Assembly (NCBI GenBank): GCA_025966225.1
Contig: JAOPVI010000092.1
Location: forward strand, 1-41,125
DNA length: 41,125 bases
Origin: Mycobacterium sp.
GTDB lineage: Bacteria > Actinomycetota > Actinomycetes > Mycobacteriales > Mycobacteriaceae
Direction of reading: 5' to 3'
The notes under the pieces were generated by a model. The model was not told the DNA's origin. It made no database searches and worked only from the letters and a program-made list of their open reading frames with translations. The position numbers and the translations under genes are program-made. Below are positions 15,071 to 23,327 of the stretch, in pieces (position 1 is the stretch's first letter; the number at the start of each line of letters is the position of its first letter).

Positions 15071-16339
15071 TTGTACGACTACGGCACGTTCTCGTTCGAG
15101 TCCAAGGCCCAGGTGCTCGAGCAGGCGAAGAAGTACTGGAACCCCGACAAGACGCAGTTCTGGACCGACGCAGGCGTCGACCTCGTCATCGACCGCAGGG
15201 ACGGCTACTTCCTGTGGGACATGAGTGGCCGCCGGCTGATCGACATGCATCTCAACGGTGGCACCTACAACCTCGGGCACCGCAATCCCGAGATCATGGC
15301 TGCGCTCATCGACGGTATGCAGTACTTCGACATGGGCAACCACCACTTCCCATCGGTCGCCCGCTCGGCGTTGGCGCAGCGGTTGGTCGACTCGGCACCT
15401 GCGTCGATCACCAAGGTGGCCTTCGGATCTGGCGGCGGCGAGGCGATCGACATCGCGCTCAAGAGCGCCAGGCACGCCACCAAGCGCCGCAAGATCGTCT
15501 CGATCATCAAGGCCTACCACGGACACACCGGGCTGGCCGTCGCCGCTGGCGACGACAGGTTCTCCAAGCTGTTCCTCTCCGATCGGCCCGACGAGTTCGT
15601 GCAGGTACCGTTCGGCGACGTCGAGGCGATGGACCATGCGCTGTCCGGCGGGGACGTCGCGGCAGTCCTCATGGAGACCATCCCCGCGACATACGGATTT
15701 CCGCTTCCCCCAACGGGTTACCTCGAAGCGGTCAAGGAACTGACCGTGCGCCACGATGCGCTCTACATCGCCGACGAGGTCCAGACGGGCCTGATGCGCA
15801 CCGGCGAGCTGTGGGGCATCACCAAACACGGCATCGAGCCGGACATCATGGTGACCGGCAAGGGGCTTTCCGGCGGCATGTATCCGATCGCCGCGGCGAT
15901 GCTCGGTGACAGGGCGGCGCAGTGGCTCGACGAGGACGGCTTCGCGCACATGTCGACCTTCGGAGGCGCCGAACTCGGTTGCGTCGCCGCCATCAAGACG
16001 TTGGAGATCACCAGTCGCCCCGAGGTCAGGACGGGCGTGCACACGCTCACCGACGTCTTCGCCAACGGGCTGGCCCGCATTCAGGCCGACAACCCGGACT
16101 GGTTCGTCGGCATCCGGCAGAACGGCGTGGTGATCGGCCTGGAATTCGACCACCCCGAGGGCGCCAAGTTCGTAATGCGCGAGCTGTACGAAAACGGGGT
16201 GTGGGCCATCTTCTCGACACTGGATCCCCGTGTCCTGCAGTTCAAACCGGGCCTCCTGCTGAGTCGCGAGCTATGTGACGAAGTGCTGGACCGGCTGGAC
16301 GTCGCGGTGAGCAAGGCCGCCGCGGCGGCGGCGAGCTGA
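15071..16339 (+). CDS. Class-III aminotransferase-fold PLP enzyme, probable amino-alcohol-phosphate phospholyase
   Basis: This 422-residue PLP-dependent enzyme of the class-III aminotransferase fold has GSGGGEAIDIALKSARHAT (phosphate-binding region), YHGHTG, IADEVQTGLMRTG (Asp contacting the PLP pyridine) and VTGKGLSGGMYPIAAAM with the Schiff-base lysine. Most relatives are omega-aminotransferases. One branch instead removes ammonia and phosphate from phosphoethanolamine-like substrates to leave an aldehyde. The kinase gene directly downstream favours that reading, but the sequence alone does not prove it. TTG 15071 is chosen because AGGGAG lies 4 nt upstream and a promoter sits at 15003-15031. 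The kinase begins 46 bp after the stop. Confidence 0.8.
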   Translation: MYDYGTFSFESKAQVLEQAKKYWNPDKTQFWTDAGVDLVIDRRDGYFLWDMSGRRLIDMHLNGGTYNLGHRNPEIMAALIDGMQYFDMGNHHFPSVARSALAQRLVDSAPASITKVAFGSGGGEAIDIALKSARHATKRRKIVSIIKAYHGHTGLAVAAGDDRFSKLFLSDRPDEFVQVPFGDVEAMDHALSGGDVAAVLMETIPATYGFPLPPTGYLEAVKELTVRHDALYIADEVQTGLMRTGELWGITKHGIEPDIMVTGKGLSGGMYPIAAAMLGDRAAQWLDEDGFAHMSTFGGAELGCVAAIKTLEITSRPEVRTGVHTLTDVFANGLARIQADNPDWFVGIRQNGVVIGLEFDHPEGAKFVMRELYENGVWAIFSTLDPRVLQFKPGLLLSRELCDEVLDRLDVAVSKAAAAAAS

Positions 16340-16385
16340 CCGGGGTCGACGTGCGGATGACCGGCGCAATGGGCAGGCTGTCCCC

Positions 16386-17387
16386 GTGAGCGATTCCGGA
16401 GCCTTCGTCGCAGATGACGTCGACGTCGCCGAGCGGGCGCTCGCGGAGTACGAGCTGGCCCCCGATTCGACCCTGCGCCTGCTCAATCTCTCCGAGAACG
16501 CCACCTACCTGGTGGACGACGCGGGCACCGGCACGCAGTCGATCCTGCGGGTGCACCGCAAGGGCTACCACCAACCGCACGAGATCGCGTCCGAACTCGA
16601 CTGGCTCGACGCCCTGCGGCACGACGGCGACGTCACCGTGCCCACCGTGCTTCCCGCGCGCGACGGGCGCCGCGTCGTGACCGTCGATCAGGACGGAACC
16701 GCGCGCCATGTCGTGCATTTCGACTTGGTCGCGGGCACCGAACCCGACGAGAAGACGCTGACCTTCGAGGACTTCCATACGCTCGGCCGCATCACCGCCG
16801 CCCTTCACGACCACTCGAAGGCGTGGACCCGCCCGCCGGGCTTCGGTCGGTTCGCCTGGGACTGGCACCACAGCCTGGGCGACCAACCGCGGTGGGGCCG
16901 CTGGCAGGACGCCATCGGTGTCGGCGAGACCGAATCCGGCGTGCTGGACCGGGCCGGGCAACTCCTGCACCGACGGCTGGCCGAATACGGCCACGGGTCG
17001 GACGTCTTCGGCCTCATCCACGCCGACCTGCGCCTGGCCAACCTCCTGGTCGACGGGGACGACATCACCGTCATCGACTTCGACGACTGCGGCTTCGGTT
17101 GGTATTTCTACGATTTCGGCACCGCGGTGTCGTTCTTCGAGGACGATCCCGCCGTGCCCGAATGGCAGGACGCGTGGGCCACCGGCTACCGCTCGCGTCG
17201 GCCACTGCCCGTGCGCGACGAGGCCATGCTGCCCTCGTTCGTGTTGCTGCGCAGACTGTTGCTGCTGGCGTGGATGGGTTCCCACAGCCACTCCAAGGAA
17301 TCGCAGGCGATGTCCATCACTTACGCCAAGGGCAGCTGCGAGCTGGCGGAACGCTATCTGACCTTCGACGGCCGCCGGCTGGCCTGA
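16386..17387 (+). CDS. APH-family kinase, probable amino-alcohol kinase
   Basis: This 333-residue protein has the aminoglycoside-phosphotransferase/choline-kinase fold. The Brenner-type catalytic loop is clear ([17 protein letters not shown]; catalytic Asp and Asn), followed by the metal-binding [17 protein letters not shown]. The N-terminal lobe contains ENATYLVDD and [10 protein letters not shown]. Family members phosphorylate hydroxyls of small amines or homoserine-like substrates. Placed between a possible phospholyase and an SDR, a kinase acting on 1-amino-2-propanol or ethanolamine is plausible; resistance to aminoglycosides is not suggested. GTG 16386 is the start. The SDR gene follows after 26 bp, so the three genes form one operon. 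Confidence 0.8.
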   Translation: MSDSGAFVADDVDVAERALAEYELAPDSTLRLLNLSENATYLVDDAGTGTQSILRVHRKGYHQPHEIASELDWLDALRHDGDVTVPTVLPARDGRRVVTVDQDGTARHVVHFDLVAGTEPDEKTLTFEDFHTLGRITAALHDHSKAWTRPPGFGRFAWDWHHSLGDQPRWGRWQDAIGVGETESGVLDRAGQLLHRRLAEYGHGSDVFGLIHADLRLANLLVDGDDITVIDFDDCGFGWYFYDFGTAVSFFEDDPAVPEWQDAWATGYRSRRPLPVRDEAMLPSFVLLRRLLLLAWMGSHSHSKESQAMSITYAKGSCELAERYLTFDGRRLA

Positions 17388-17413
17388 CCCCCACCACGAA
17401 AGGCGAATCAGAC

Positions 17414-18193
17414 ATGTTCAACTCACTGCAGGGCCGCTCGGCCGTCGTCACCGGCGGAAGCAAGGGCATCGGCCGGGGCATCGCCGAGACGTTCGCGGCA
17501 GCAGGCGTCAATGTCGTCATCACCGCACGCACTCAGCGCGACATCGACGCCGCCGTCGCCGAACTCGCGGGTCAACCGGGGACGGTCAGTGGGGTGGCCG
17601 CCGACGTGACGAGCCCCGACGACTGCCGTCGTGTCGTCGCCACCGCGGTGGAGCGGCACGGCGCGCTCGACATCGTGTGTGCCAACGCAGGCATCTTCCC
17701 GTCGGCCCGGCTCGAAGACATGACCCCCGAGGACATCGAGCAGGTGATCGGCGTCAATTTCAAGGGCACGGTGTACATCGTGCAGGCGGCACTTCAGGAG
17801 TTGACAGCCAGCGGTCACGGCCGGGTCGTGATCACGTCGTCGATCACGGGCCCGATCACCGGTTATCCCGGGTGGTCGCATTACGGCGCAAGCAAGGCCG
17901 CCCAACTCGGATTCATCCGGACCGCAGCAATTGAGTTGGCCCCCAAGAACATCACCATCAACGCGGTGCTGCCCGGCAACATCCTCACCGAGGGGCTCGT
18001 CGAAATGGGCCAGGAGTACATGGACCAAATGGCCGCCTCCATACCGGCCGGACGGCTCGGCAGCGTCGCGGACATCGGCAATGCCGCACTGTTCTTCGCC
18101 ACCGACGAGGCCGCCTACATCACCGGTCAGGCCCTGGTAGTCGATGGCGGGCAGATCCTGCCCGAGTCCGCAGCGGCGCTCGCCGAGCAGTAG
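17414..18193 (+). CDS. Short-chain dehydrogenase, possible amino-alcohol dehydrogenase
   Basis: This 259-residue classical SDR has the cofactor motif TGGSKGIG near the N-terminus, CANAG in place of the usual NNAG, the catalytic Ser in ITSSITG, the YGASK catalytic Tyr/Lys pair and a PGNILT loop. ADVTSP after strand 3 and TAR after strand 2 are compatible with NAD(H) or NADP(H). The sequence resembles the SDR I recall from the M. smegmatis RMM locus, which interconverts aminoacetone and S-1-amino-2-propanol; that identity is a memory-based inference. The start at ATG 17414 has GAAAGG about 10 nt upstream. It lies between the kinase and gntR genes on the same strand. Confidence 0.8.
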   Translation: MFNSLQGRSAVVTGGSKGIGRGIAETFAAAGVNVVITARTQRDIDAAVAELAGQPGTVSGVAADVTSPDDCRRVVATAVERHGALDIVCANAGIFPSARLEDMTPEDIEQVIGVNFKGTVYIVQAALQELTASGHGRVVITSSITGPITGYPGWSHYGASKAAQLGFIRTAAIELAPKNITINAVLPGNILTEGLVEMGQEYMDQMAASIPAGRLGSVADIGNAALFFATDEAAYITGQALVVDGGQILPESAAALAEQ

Positions 18194-18205
18194 GCAGCCG
18201 TCCAC

Positions 18206-18226
18206 TAGAATTGGGTCTACCAATTC
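18206..18226 (+). promoter_or_regulatory. gntR promoter -10 with overlapping operator
   Basis: TAGAAT (18206-18211) is a good -10 element 31 bp upstream of the GntR GTG start. Overlapping it is GAATTGG-GTCTA-CCAATTC (18208-18226), a perfect 7-bp inverted repeat with a 5-nt centre containing the GT-TA-type core typical of HutC operators. This is a classic layout for autorepression. Confidence 0.7.
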
Positions 18227-18242
18227 ACGAGGGGGTGGCTCG

Positions 18243-19025
18243 GTGCCGAAGCCAGCCGAGGAACTGCGGCGGCGGATCGTCGCCGAGCTCAATGCCGGAG
18301 TTCCTGGCGCCAAACTCGGCAGCGAACGCGAGCTTGCCGAGCGGTACGGCACCAGCAGGTCCAGCCTGCGCCAGGTGCTGGCGGCGCTGGAGGAGGCGGG
18401 CCTGGTCGACCGGGTGATCGGGCGGGCAGGCGGCATCTTCATCAGCCACGGTCAGGTGCAACGGAGCCTGTCCGACGTCGTGGGCGTACCGGCGTTCCTC
18501 GCCAACCAGGGGTACATCGCAGGCACCCGGGTGCTCTCGACGAAGATCACCGTCCCGGATCGCACCACCCAGCAGGCCCTGCGGATCGGACCCGAGGACT
18601 TCGTCATCGAGATCCAGCGCGTGCGACTCGCCGACGGCTCGCCCATCTCGCTGGAGTTGGCGCAGTTTCCCGCCGAGGCGTTTCCGGGTCTGCTCGAACG
18701 CGAGCTCGGCGGATCGATCTACGAAATCCTGGAAACGCATTACGGTCTCGTCACTTCCCGGGCGGATGAACGCATCGAGGCGGTCAACGCAACGCCGGAG
18801 GAGTCCACCCTGCTCGGCATCAAGCAGCGATCGGCGCTGCTGCTCATCACCCGCATCGCCTATGACCAGCACGGGGCGCCGTGCGAGTTCTCCCGCGACC
18901 TGTTCCGAGGTGACCGCACGCGGTTGGCCGTCACCGCCCGGGGGCGTGGGATCAGCGTCCAGTCACCCGCGGACGCCGCGACGGTGACGCTGCAAAGCCA
19001 GGACGTCGCCGCCACGGCGAGCTGA
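18243..19025 (+). CDS. GntR-family regulator, HutC subfamily
   Basis: This 260-residue regulator has an N-terminal winged HTH (AEELRRRIVAELNAG, GSERELAERYGTSRSSLRQV, LEEAGLVDRVIGRAGGIFI). A UTRA ligand-binding domain follows from about residue 85 (QRVRLADGSPISLELAQFPA; then RIAYDQHGAPCEFSRDLFRG). UTRA proteins bind a small metabolite and release DNA on binding. GTG 18243 is the start, preceded by GAGGGGGTGG. The gene begins 49 bp after the SDR stop but has its own promoter with an overlapping dyad. A similar dyad at 14960-14974 makes it the likely local repressor of the permease and aminotransferase arms. The natural inducer would be an amino alcohol or pathway intermediate. Confidence 0.88.
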   Translation: MPKPAEELRRRIVAELNAGVPGAKLGSERELAERYGTSRSSLRQVLAALEEAGLVDRVIGRAGGIFISHGQVQRSLSDVVGVPAFLANQGYIAGTRVLSTKITVPDRTTQQALRIGPEDFVIEIQRVRLADGSPISLELAQFPAEAFPGLLERELGGSIYEILETHYGLVTSRADERIEAVNATPEESTLLGIKQRSALLLITRIAYDQHGAPCEFSRDLFRGDRTRLAVTARGRGISVQSPADAATVTLQSQDVAATAS

Positions 19026-19041
19026 CGCGCTCAACAACCAC

Positions 19042-19072
19042 TTGACCTCAAGTATGGTTGATGTTCAACCAT
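19042..19072 (+). promoter_or_regulatory. MerR-type promoter/operator of the MBL-fold gene
   Basis: TTGACCTCAAG begins at 19042. The dyad ACCTCAA-N6-TTGATGT (one mismatch) lies in what would be an over-long -35/-10 spacer of about 19 bp, the arrangement used by MerR-family activators. A second perfect dyad, ATGGTTGA-TGT-TCAACCAT (19054-19072), overlaps it. The weak point is the poor -10 hexamer. Both are 28-58 bp upstream of the ATG at 19100. Confidence 0.5.
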
Positions 19073-19099
19073 GGGTTCAGATCAATCGAGGAGGAACCC

Positions 19100-19741
19100 A
19101 TGCGACCGATCCGCGCCGACCTCTGGGAGGGTCGCAAGGACACTCCGTACCCAGGCGTCACCACCCACGCCTACCTGTGGACCGGCGGGCCGGACGGCAA
19201 CGTGCTGTTCTACGGTAGCCAGACCGACGCCGACTTCGACGAGGTTGAGCGCTTGGGCGGCGTTGGCCACCAATACCTTTCGCACGGTGACGAAGCCGGG
19301 CCGATGTTGGCGCGCGTCGCCGAACGCTTCGGGGCCCGGCTGCACGCACCGGCGCAGGAACTGGTCGAGATCGGCCAGCACGCACACATCGACGTTCCGC
19401 TGGGCAGCAGGCACGTCGACGCCAACGGCATCGAGGTCATTCCGACACCGGGTCACTCCCCCGGCAGCACCTGCTACGCGGTGCCGGGCGTGAACGGCCA
19501 GACCTACCTGTTCACCGGCGACACGATCATGCTGGCCGGCGACGGTACGTGGGTGGCCGGATTCCTTCCATCCATCAGCGCGGCCCCGGCGCTTGCAGAA
19601 AGCCTCCGCGCACTGGCTCCCCTGCGGCCCGACTTGGTGATCTCCAGCGCGTGCCCGGGCAGGAGCGCAGTGCATGCGCCCGGCAGACAGTGGGCGGACT
19701 GCGTCGAGCAAGCGCGTTCACGGGTGGAGGCCGTGGCCTAG
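19100..19741 (+). CDS. Metallo-beta-lactamase-fold protein
   Basis: This 213-residue MBL-fold protein retains LSHGDEAGPM (in place of HxHxDH), TPGHSPGSTCYA and LFTGDTIMLAG, with downstream VISSACPG where a last metal His is usual. The first metal motif is reduced to a single His-Gly-Asp, so the metal site differs from glyoxalase II or beta-lactamases and the activity is uncertain. ATG 19100 is preceded by a strong GAGGAGGAA. Its own promoter region carries MerR-type dyads, so it is probably controlled separately from the upstream catabolic genes. A thioester- or aldehyde-related hydrolysis role would suit the context but is not shown. Confidence 0.8.
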   Translation: MRPIRADLWEGRKDTPYPGVTTHAYLWTGGPDGNVLFYGSQTDADFDEVERLGGVGHQYLSHGDEAGPMLARVAERFGARLHAPAQELVEIGQHAHIDVPLGSRHVDANGIEVIPTPGHSPGSTCYAVPGVNGQTYLFTGDTIMLAGDGTWVAGFLPSISAAPALAESLRALAPLRPDLVISSACPGRSAVHAPGRQWADCVEQARSRVEAVA

Positions 19742-19835
19742 TGTTCGGACCGCCATAACTGACGTCGGGCAAAAATCACGACTACCATCCGGGCGGTGGG
19801 CGTCCAGAAGGCGGCGTCGACCGCGTCGACTCGAG

Positions 19836-20081
19836 CCGTACGTCGAATTGCGCGCACCGAAGTTGTTCAATCTCCGGACCGACCCGTACGAACGGGCCGA
19901 CATCACGTCGAACACGTACTTCGACTGGATGATCGACCGGATCTGGGTCTTCACCCCGGCACAGGCCTACGTCGCCGAGCAGCTGAAGACGTTGGTCGAG
20001 TTCCCGCAGCGGCAGAAGTCGGCCAGCTTCAACCTCGAGCAGGTGATGGCCAAGCTGCAGGCAGGCGTCCCCGACAGCTAA
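19836..20081 (+). pseudogene. 3' remnant of an arylsulfatase gene
   Basis: The frame ending at 20081 encodes the C-terminal 80 residues typical of large bacterial arylsulfatases: PYVELRAPKLFNLRTDPYER, then ADITSNTYFDWMIDR, then a tail ending MAKLQAGVPDS. The catalytic CxPxR region and about 85 percent of the protein are missing. Sequence before about 19836 in this frame is unrelated, and there is no suitable start. It is a truncated relic. Confidence 0.8.
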
Positions 20082-20111
20082 GCGGCGGGGTCCGCAATCC
20101 CTTGGGCCGCT

Positions 20112-20117
20112 TAGAAT
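20112..20117 (+). promoter_or_regulatory. -10 element giving a leaderless gluQRS mRNA
   Basis: TAGAAT ends 6 bp before the ATG at 20124, and no Shine-Dalgarno sequence is present. Transcription would start at or within a base of the A of ATG. Leaderless mRNAs of this kind are common in mycobacteria. Confidence 0.6.
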
Positions 20118-20123
20118 GCCGCC

Positions 20124-21005
20124 ATGACGACGGGGGGTGCGGGCCGATTCGCGCCGAGCCCGTCGGCCGACCTGCACATCGGTAACCTACGCACGGCGCT
20201 GCTGGCGTGGATGTTCGCCCGCTCGACCGAGCGCCGCTTCCTGCTGCGGGTGGAGGATCTCGACGATCGCACATTCGCCGGCGTCGCGCGGCGCCACGTC
20301 GCCGACCTGGCCGCGCTCGGCCTCACCTGGGATGAGCCACCCAAGTACCAGACCGCGCACGAGGACCGCTACCGCGCGGTGATCGAAGAACTGACCGAAC
20401 GCGGGCTGACGTTCGAATGCTTCTGCAGCCGACGCGACATCCTTGCGGCACCTCGCGCACCGCACGCCCCGCAAGGCGCGTACCCGGGCACCTGTCGCGA
20501 GCTCACGGACGGCCAGCGCGCCGCCGCCCGTCGCGAGGCCGAGCGTCCGCCTGCCCTCCGGTTGCGTTCCGAGGTCGCCGAATTCACCGTGCTCGACGTG
20601 CTGCACGGCGAATACACCGGTGTCGTCGACGACTTCGTGCTGCGGCGCGGCGACGGAGTTCCTGCCTACAACCTCGCCGTCGTCGTCGACGACTCCGCGC
20701 AGGACGTCGACCAGGTGGTACGGGGCGACGACCTGCTGTCGTCAACGCCGCGCCAGGCGTATCTCGGGTCACTGCTTGGCTACCCAACGCCCAGCTATGC
20801 GCACGTACCGCTGGTGCTCAACGTCGATCGCAAGCGGCTGGCAAAGCGCGACGGTGCAGTGACGCTCGCCGAACTCGGAGTGGACCGGGCATTGTCCTTG
20901 ATCGCAGCGTCGCTCGGTTTCACCGCGACGACCGTCGAAGGCATGCTCGCCGAGTTCGATGCAGCGCGATTGCCCCGAACCGCGTGGACTTATCAGCCGG
21001 GATGA
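20124..21005 (+). CDS. gluQRS: Glutamyl-Q tRNA(Asp) synthetase
   Basis: This 293-residue GluRS paralogue without the anticodon-binding domain activates glutamate and attaches it to queuosine at position 34 of tRNA-Asp. It starts with GRFAPSPSADLHIGNLRTAL (HIGH-type motif), has the expected zinc ligands in ECFCSRR and YPGTC, and a KMSKS-like RKRLAKRDG near residue 240. The length fits GluQ proteins and is well short of full GluRS (about 490). ATG 20124 is leaderless. Since its substrate is queuosine, the presence of tgt 4 kb away supports a working queuosine pathway in this organism. Confidence 0.9.
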   Translation: MTTGGAGRFAPSPSADLHIGNLRTALLAWMFARSTERRFLLRVEDLDDRTFAGVARRHVADLAALGLTWDEPPKYQTAHEDRYRAVIEELTERGLTFECFCSRRDILAAPRAPHAPQGAYPGTCRELTDGQRAAARREAERPPALRLRSEVAEFTVLDVLHGEYTGVVDDFVLRRGDGVPAYNLAVVVDDSAQDVDQVVRGDDLLSSTPRQAYLGSLLGYPTPSYAHVPLVLNVDRKRLAKRDGAVTLAELGVDRALSLIAASLGFTATTVEGMLAEFDAARLPRTAWTYQPG

Positions 21006-21049
21006 GCAGAACGCTAGGGAGATCGACAGGTACTTGCTAGGTTCCCGCG

Positions 21050-22540
21050 GTGACCAATTACCTTCGTCGAGCGTTGCTCGCGGTGATTCTGGTGGCGACG
21101 GTGCTCGCCGCCGCAGCTTGCGGGGCGGCCGATTCGAACAAGACGGACCGATTGCAGTCCGCCGGTGTGCTGCGCGTCGGTACCGAGGGTACGTACGCGC
21201 CCTTCAGCTATCACGACGACAGTGGAGAACTCGTCGGATACGACGTCGACGTCGCACGCGCCGTCGCCGACAAACTGGGCGTGAAGGCCGAATTCGTGGA
21301 AACACCATGGGATTCGATGTTCGCTGCCCTCGGAGCGAACCGGTTCGACATCGTCGCCAACCAGGTCACCATCAACGAAGAGCGCAAGAAGCTGTACGAC
21401 CTGTCAGACCCGTACGCAGTCGGCGAAGGCGTCATCGTGACCCGTGCCGATGACGACTCCGTCAAGTCAGCGGCCGACCTCAAGGGCAAGGTTGTCGGCG
21501 CCACCGCCACGAGCAACTGGGCGCAAGTTGCCCGCGACAACGGTGCCCGCGTCGAGGCCGTCGAAGGTTTCGCCCAAGCCATCAAGCTGCTGAACCAGGG
21601 CCGGGTCGACGCCGTCGTCAACGACAGCATTGCGGCCAACGAGTACCTCTCCACCACCGGTGACAAGACGGTCAAGATCGCCGCGAAGACGGACGGCAAG
21701 GTCGAGAACGCGTTCGCCGCCCGAAAGGACAGCGGGTTGTTACCCGAACTGAACAAGGCGCTCAAGGAGCTGAGCGCGGACGGCACACTGGCGACGATCT
21801 CCAACAAGTACCTGAAGGCGAACATCTCCGGGGCCCCGGAGGGGCAAGGGACACAGGGACAACAGCCGGAGCAGTCGCTCACGGGCTGGAGGCTGATCGT
21901 CAAGAACCTGTGGCCGATGGCCAAGGCCGCGGTCACGGTCACCATCCCGTTGACGATCATCAGTTTCATCGTCGGTTTGGTGATCGCACTCGGGGTGGCC
22001 CTGGCCCGACTGTCGAAGAACGCGGTGGTCTCCAACATCGCCCGGTTCTACATCTCGATCATCCGCGGCACGCCGTTGCTGGTGCAGTTGTTCATCATCT
22101 TCTACGCGCTACCTGAGTTCGGCGTGCGGCTCGAACCGTTCCCCGCCGCCGTGATCGCGTTCAGCCTGAACGTCGGTGGCTACGCCGCCGAGATCATCCG
22201 GTCGGCGATTCAGAGCGTGCCGAAGGGCCAATGGGAGGCCGCCGAGACCATCGGCTTCAACTATGTCGGGGCGCTGCGCCGCATCATCCTGCCGCAGGCC
22301 ACCCGCGTGGCCGTTCCTCCGCTGTCCAACACGTTGATCTCGCTGGTGAAGGACACCTCATTGGCGTCGACCATCTTGGTGACCGAACTACTGCGCACCG
22401 CGCAGGTAGCTGCGGCGAAGTCGTTCGAGTTCTTCGCGCTCTACGGCACGGCCGCCGTGTACTACTGGGTGATTTGCCTGGCCCTCTCGTTCGGCCAAAG
22501 TCGCCTGGAACGCCGACTGGAAAGGTACGTGGCGAGATGA
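21050..22540 (+). CDS. Amino-acid ABC transporter, fused binding protein and permease
   Basis: This 496-residue fusion has a signal/lipobox-like start ([11 protein letters not shown]), then a periplasmic binding domain (about 35-265: [20 protein letters not shown] ... [16 protein letters not shown] ... [11 protein letters not shown]). After a Gly/Gln-rich linker comes a GlnP-type permease (about 290-496) with the EAA loop ([20 protein letters not shown]). Substrates of this class are polar amino acids such as glutamine, glutamate or cystine. The covalent tether ties the receptor to its channel. GTG 21050 has a -10 (TAGGTT, 21038-21043) 6 bp upstream, so it is probably leaderless. The ATPase gene overlaps by 4 bp (ATGA). 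Confidence 0.9.
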   Translation: MTNYLRRALLAVILVATVLAAAACGAADSNKTDRLQSAGVLRVGTEGTYAPFSYHDDSGELVGYDVDVARAVADKLGVKAEFVETPWDSMFAALGANRFDIVANQVTINEERKKLYDLSDPYAVGEGVIVTRADDDSVKSAADLKGKVVGATATSNWAQVARDNGARVEAVEGFAQAIKLLNQGRVDAVVNDSIAANEYLSTTGDKTVKIAAKTDGKVENAFAARKDSGLLPELNKALKELSADGTLATISNKYLKANISGAPEGQGTQGQQPEQSLTGWRLIVKNLWPMAKAAVTVTIPLTIISFIVGLVIALGVALARLSKNAVVSNIARFYISIIRGTPLLVQLFIIFYALPEFGVRLEPFPAAVIAFSLNVGGYAAEIIRSAIQSVPKGQWEAAETIGFNYVGALRRIILPQATRVAVPPLSNTLISLVKDTSLASTILVTELLRTAQVAAAKSFEFFALYGTAAVYYWVICLALSFGQSRLERRLERYVAR

Positions 22541-23313
22541 CAGACCAAGCAGGCGACGAGATCGAATACCGAGTCACCGCAAAGGGCGTCGAGAAGGCGT
22601 TCGGCGACAACAAGGTGCTCAAGGGTGTCTCGTTTACCGTCCAACGGGGCACGGCGACCGCCATCATCGGGCCGTCGGGTTCGGGCAAGACCACACTGTT
22701 GCGCACGCTCAACGCGCTCGACAGGGCCGATGCCGGCGTGATCCGGGTAGACGACGTCGAGATCGACTTCGCCACGCCGACACCCAAACCCGAGGTGCGC
22801 AAGTTTCAATCGCGAAGCGGCTTCGTGTTCCAGGGGCACAATCTATTTCCGCACAAGACGGTGCTGCAGAACGTCATCGAGGGACCCGTGATCGTGCAGA
22901 AGCGGCCGAAGGACGAAGCCGTCAAGGAAGCCGTCGAGCTGCTCGACCAGGTCGGACTGGCCGCCAAGCAGGACCAGTACCCGTATCAATTATCCGGCGG
23001 GCAACAGCAGCGCGTCGGCATCGCCAGGGCGCTGGCGCTGAAGCCGAAGCTGGTGCTGTTCGACGAGCCGACGTCGGCGCTCGACCCCGAGTTGGTCGGC
23101 GAGGTGCTCTCGGTCATCAAGGATCTGGCCGTCGAGGGCTGGACACTGGTCATCGTCACCCACGAAATCCAGTTCGCCAAGCAGGTTTCCAACCAGGTGC
23201 TGTTCACCGATCAGGGCATCATCCTCGAGCAGGGCACTCCCGACCAGGTGATCGGCGATCCGAAGGAAGAGCGCACCAAGCAGTTCCTGGACCGCATCCT
23301 CAACCCGTTGTAG
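22537..23313 (+). CDS. Amino-acid ABC transporter ATP-binding protein
   Basis: This 258-residue ABC ATPase of the polar amino acid (GlnQ/HisP) class has Walker [11 protein letters not shown]-loop [10 protein letters not shown], signature LSGGQQQR, Walker B LVLFDEP and the H-loop in IVTHEI. The ATG overlaps the stop of the fused receptor-permease gene, and no other transporter component is present, so the two genes encode the complete importer. An insertion after strand 3 ([17 protein letters not shown]) is slightly longer than in E. coli GlnQ. Confidence 0.92.
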   Translation: MTDQAGDEIEYRVTAKGVEKAFGDNKVLKGVSFTVQRGTATAIIGPSGSGKTTLLRTLNALDRADAGVIRVDDVEIDFATPTPKPEVRKFQSRSGFVFQGHNLFPHKTVLQNVIEGPVIVQKRPKDEAVKEAVELLDQVGLAAKQDQYPYQLSGGQQQRVGIARALALKPKLVLFDEPTSALDPELVGEVLSVIKDLAVEGWTLVIVTHEIQFAKQVSNQVLFTDQGIILEQGTPDQVIGDPKEERTKQFLDRILNPL

Positions 23314-23327
23314 CGCTCGATCACCTT

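Noticed and set aside
16386..17387. APH-fold protein considered as an aminoglycoside resistance gene
   Set aside because: It sits in a catabolic operon between a PLP enzyme and an SDR, and shares only the general kinase motifs with resistance enzymes.
8834..19741. Microcompartment shell proteins expected beside a diol dehydratase
   Set aside because: All genes in the cluster are accounted for by other families. No short BMC-domain or pentamer-type protein was found on either strand.
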